Positions 5,322 through 6,159 of a stretch of 6,159 nt of DNA are shown piece by piece. This DNA comes from CALHVX01 sp051027215. GTDB taxonomy: Bacteria > Pseudomonadota > Gammaproteobacteria > Pseudomonadales > Azotimanducaceae. A program made the translations under genes and the position numbers. A model generated the notes under the pieces. It was not told the DNA's origin. It made no database searches and worked only from the letters and a program-made list of their open reading frames with translations. The DNA lies in the NCBI GenBank assembly GCA_051027215.1, contig JBPCXR010000126.1, forward strand, positions 1-6,159, read 5' to 3'. Position 1 is the first letter of the stretch. Each line of letters opens with the position of its first letter.

Positions 5322-6159
5322 TTACCGATCAGACAACCCTTTCTTGGCGAAATCGCGAGTATCGTGCAGATCGTGATCCACCATACCTTTGCCATCAAGC
5401 TTCTGTAGCAGGGTCGCATTCTCAATGAAGTTGTCGCTCAAGGGCTGGATCTGCCCGATGGGTGCAAGTCGAAAGTGCTTCTCCAACCAAAAGATTTCGA
5501 CTTCCACTGGGCCGTTGCTGTTGCTGAAGCTGACATGCTCCAATCGGCAGGAAGGCTTGTGCACGAAGAACAACGCGTCGTCTACTGGACGGAACACATA
5601 ACACGTGTTCTGCGGATCATCCACTGCGCTACGTGGGCACATAGTGTGCCCAATGTAGTCGGTGTCCCAGTTAAAACGCTTCGCAAACGCCTGAGGCGAA
5701 GCACCGTCCAGCTGCATCACCGCGGCTGCCGTTGCCATTGGCGGCAGATGCACCCACCCTTCCCCCTCGAGTTGCGCGTAGAGCTTGCCGTCTTGACGAC
5801 GGAAGTGGCGAATCTCCGTCTCCTTAGCATGTACCGTGTTGACGACGTCCAGCACCTGCCCGTCATTAGTCACGGTTGAGAAGCTCGCGTATCCGCCCGG
5901 CCCCAGCACCGAATACGTCTTCTTTTTACGTAGTGGTGTGAGATCTTGCATCTGCAGGAGCCAGTGACCGGAAGGCTCGACGTTGCGCTGCCGATACATC
6001 TTTTCGTCACAGCTACCAGATGGCTTACCACCAGAACTCCCTTGGGGCGGCACTCCCGCCGGCAACGGTGCCGGTCCGCCCGGTGGTCCAGGGTCGGGTC
6101 TATCATCCGGCGGCGGATCCGCCACGGTTAGCGGCCAGCACATATGTACCGCGCCAAGC
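5322..6159 (-). CDS. Unrecognised protein with Pro/Gly-rich N-terminal linker, probably 5'-partial
   Basis: The frame is open from the right edge to a TGA at 5324-5322. The first ATG inside the window is at 6143 (273 residues) but it has no Shine-Dalgarno, and the preceding codons continue the frame (LGAVH). I therefore suspect the true start lies beyond the window and that LGAVHMCWPLTVA is the end of a signal peptide or membrane segment. Counting from ATG 6143, residues 9-43 are a Pro/Gly/Asp-rich linker (PPPDDRPDPGPPGG and onward). Residues 45-273 look like a folded domain, with many aromatic residues, HWLLQMQ (60-66), GWVHLPP (129-135) and five cysteines overall (2, 45, 169, 181, 199). I do not recognise the family. 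The layout of leader-like segment, linker and domain suggests a periplasmic or surface protein, which is inference. It converges with the secreted-protein gene and shares the hairpin at 5287-5309. Confidence 0.7.
   Translation of the reverse strand, partial: LGAVHMCWPLTVADPPPDDRPDPGPPGGPAPLPAGVPPQGSSGGKPSGSCDEKMYRQRNVEPSGHWLLQMQDLTPLRKKKTYSVLGPGGYASFSTVTNDGQVLDVVNTVHAKETEIRHFRRQDGKLYAQLEGEGWVHLPPMATAAAVMQLDGASPQAFAKRFNWDTDYIGHTMCPRSAVDDPQNTCYVFRPVDDALFFVHKPSCRLEHVSFSNSNGPVEVEIFWLEKHFRLAPIGQIQPLSDNFIENATLLQKLDGKGMVDHDLHDTRDFAKKGLSDR

Noticed and set aside
5475..5879. Plus-strand frame of 134 codons opposite the unrecognised protein
   Set aside because: The minus-strand frame is twice as long, runs to the window edge and gives a more protein-like sequence; this one lacks a ribosome site.

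Overview
The window looks like chromosomal DNA from a free-living Gram-negative bacterium, most likely a gammaproteobacterium. The evidence is a TonB-dependent outer-membrane receptor, a Spinster-like MFS permease and a protein with a PEP-CTERM-type C-terminal sorting tail, which needs an exosortase in an outer-membrane-bearing, usually polysaccharide-producing cell. Base composition looks balanced to slightly GC-rich. The assignment is inferred from gene families and not from any marker gene. No RNA gene, CRISPR array, insertion sequence or phage gene was seen.

Layout. (1) 1-1357, minus: N-terminal 452 residues of a TonB-dependent receptor, cut by the left edge. (2) 1358-1534: divergent regulatory region with a clear Shine-Dalgarno for the receptor, a -10-like hexamer, a tandem 8-bp repeat and a spaced inverted repeat (TTGGAG-N10-CTCCAA). 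(3) 1535-2308, plus: ThuA-like protein, cysteine-rich. (4) 2341-3657, minus: 12-TM MFS transporter, convergent with the ThuA gene across a 32-bp gap. (5) 3658-4240: about 580 bp without a convincing gene but with several small dyads. (6) 4241-4320: good sigma-70-like promoter and strong RBS, followed by a secreted 313-residue protein (4320-5261) with signal peptide, Asp/Asn/Gly-rich linker and PEP-CTERM-like tail. (7) 5287-5309: hairpin between convergent genes. (8) 5322-6159, minus: unrecognised protein with a Pro/Gly-rich N-terminal linker, probably cut by the right edge.

How they may work together. The left half reads as a small uptake and use locus: the receptor would bring a ligand across the outer membrane, the permease across the inner membrane, and the ThuA-like protein may act on a carbohydrate-type substrate. 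The substrate is not identifiable from the sequence. The right half is probably unrelated: a surface-directed protein and an uncharacterised, possibly exported protein, each with its own transcription. No clearly new multi-gene system is visible. The least explained items are the unrecognised 5322-6159 protein, the PEP-CTERM-like protein and the two non-coding regions.
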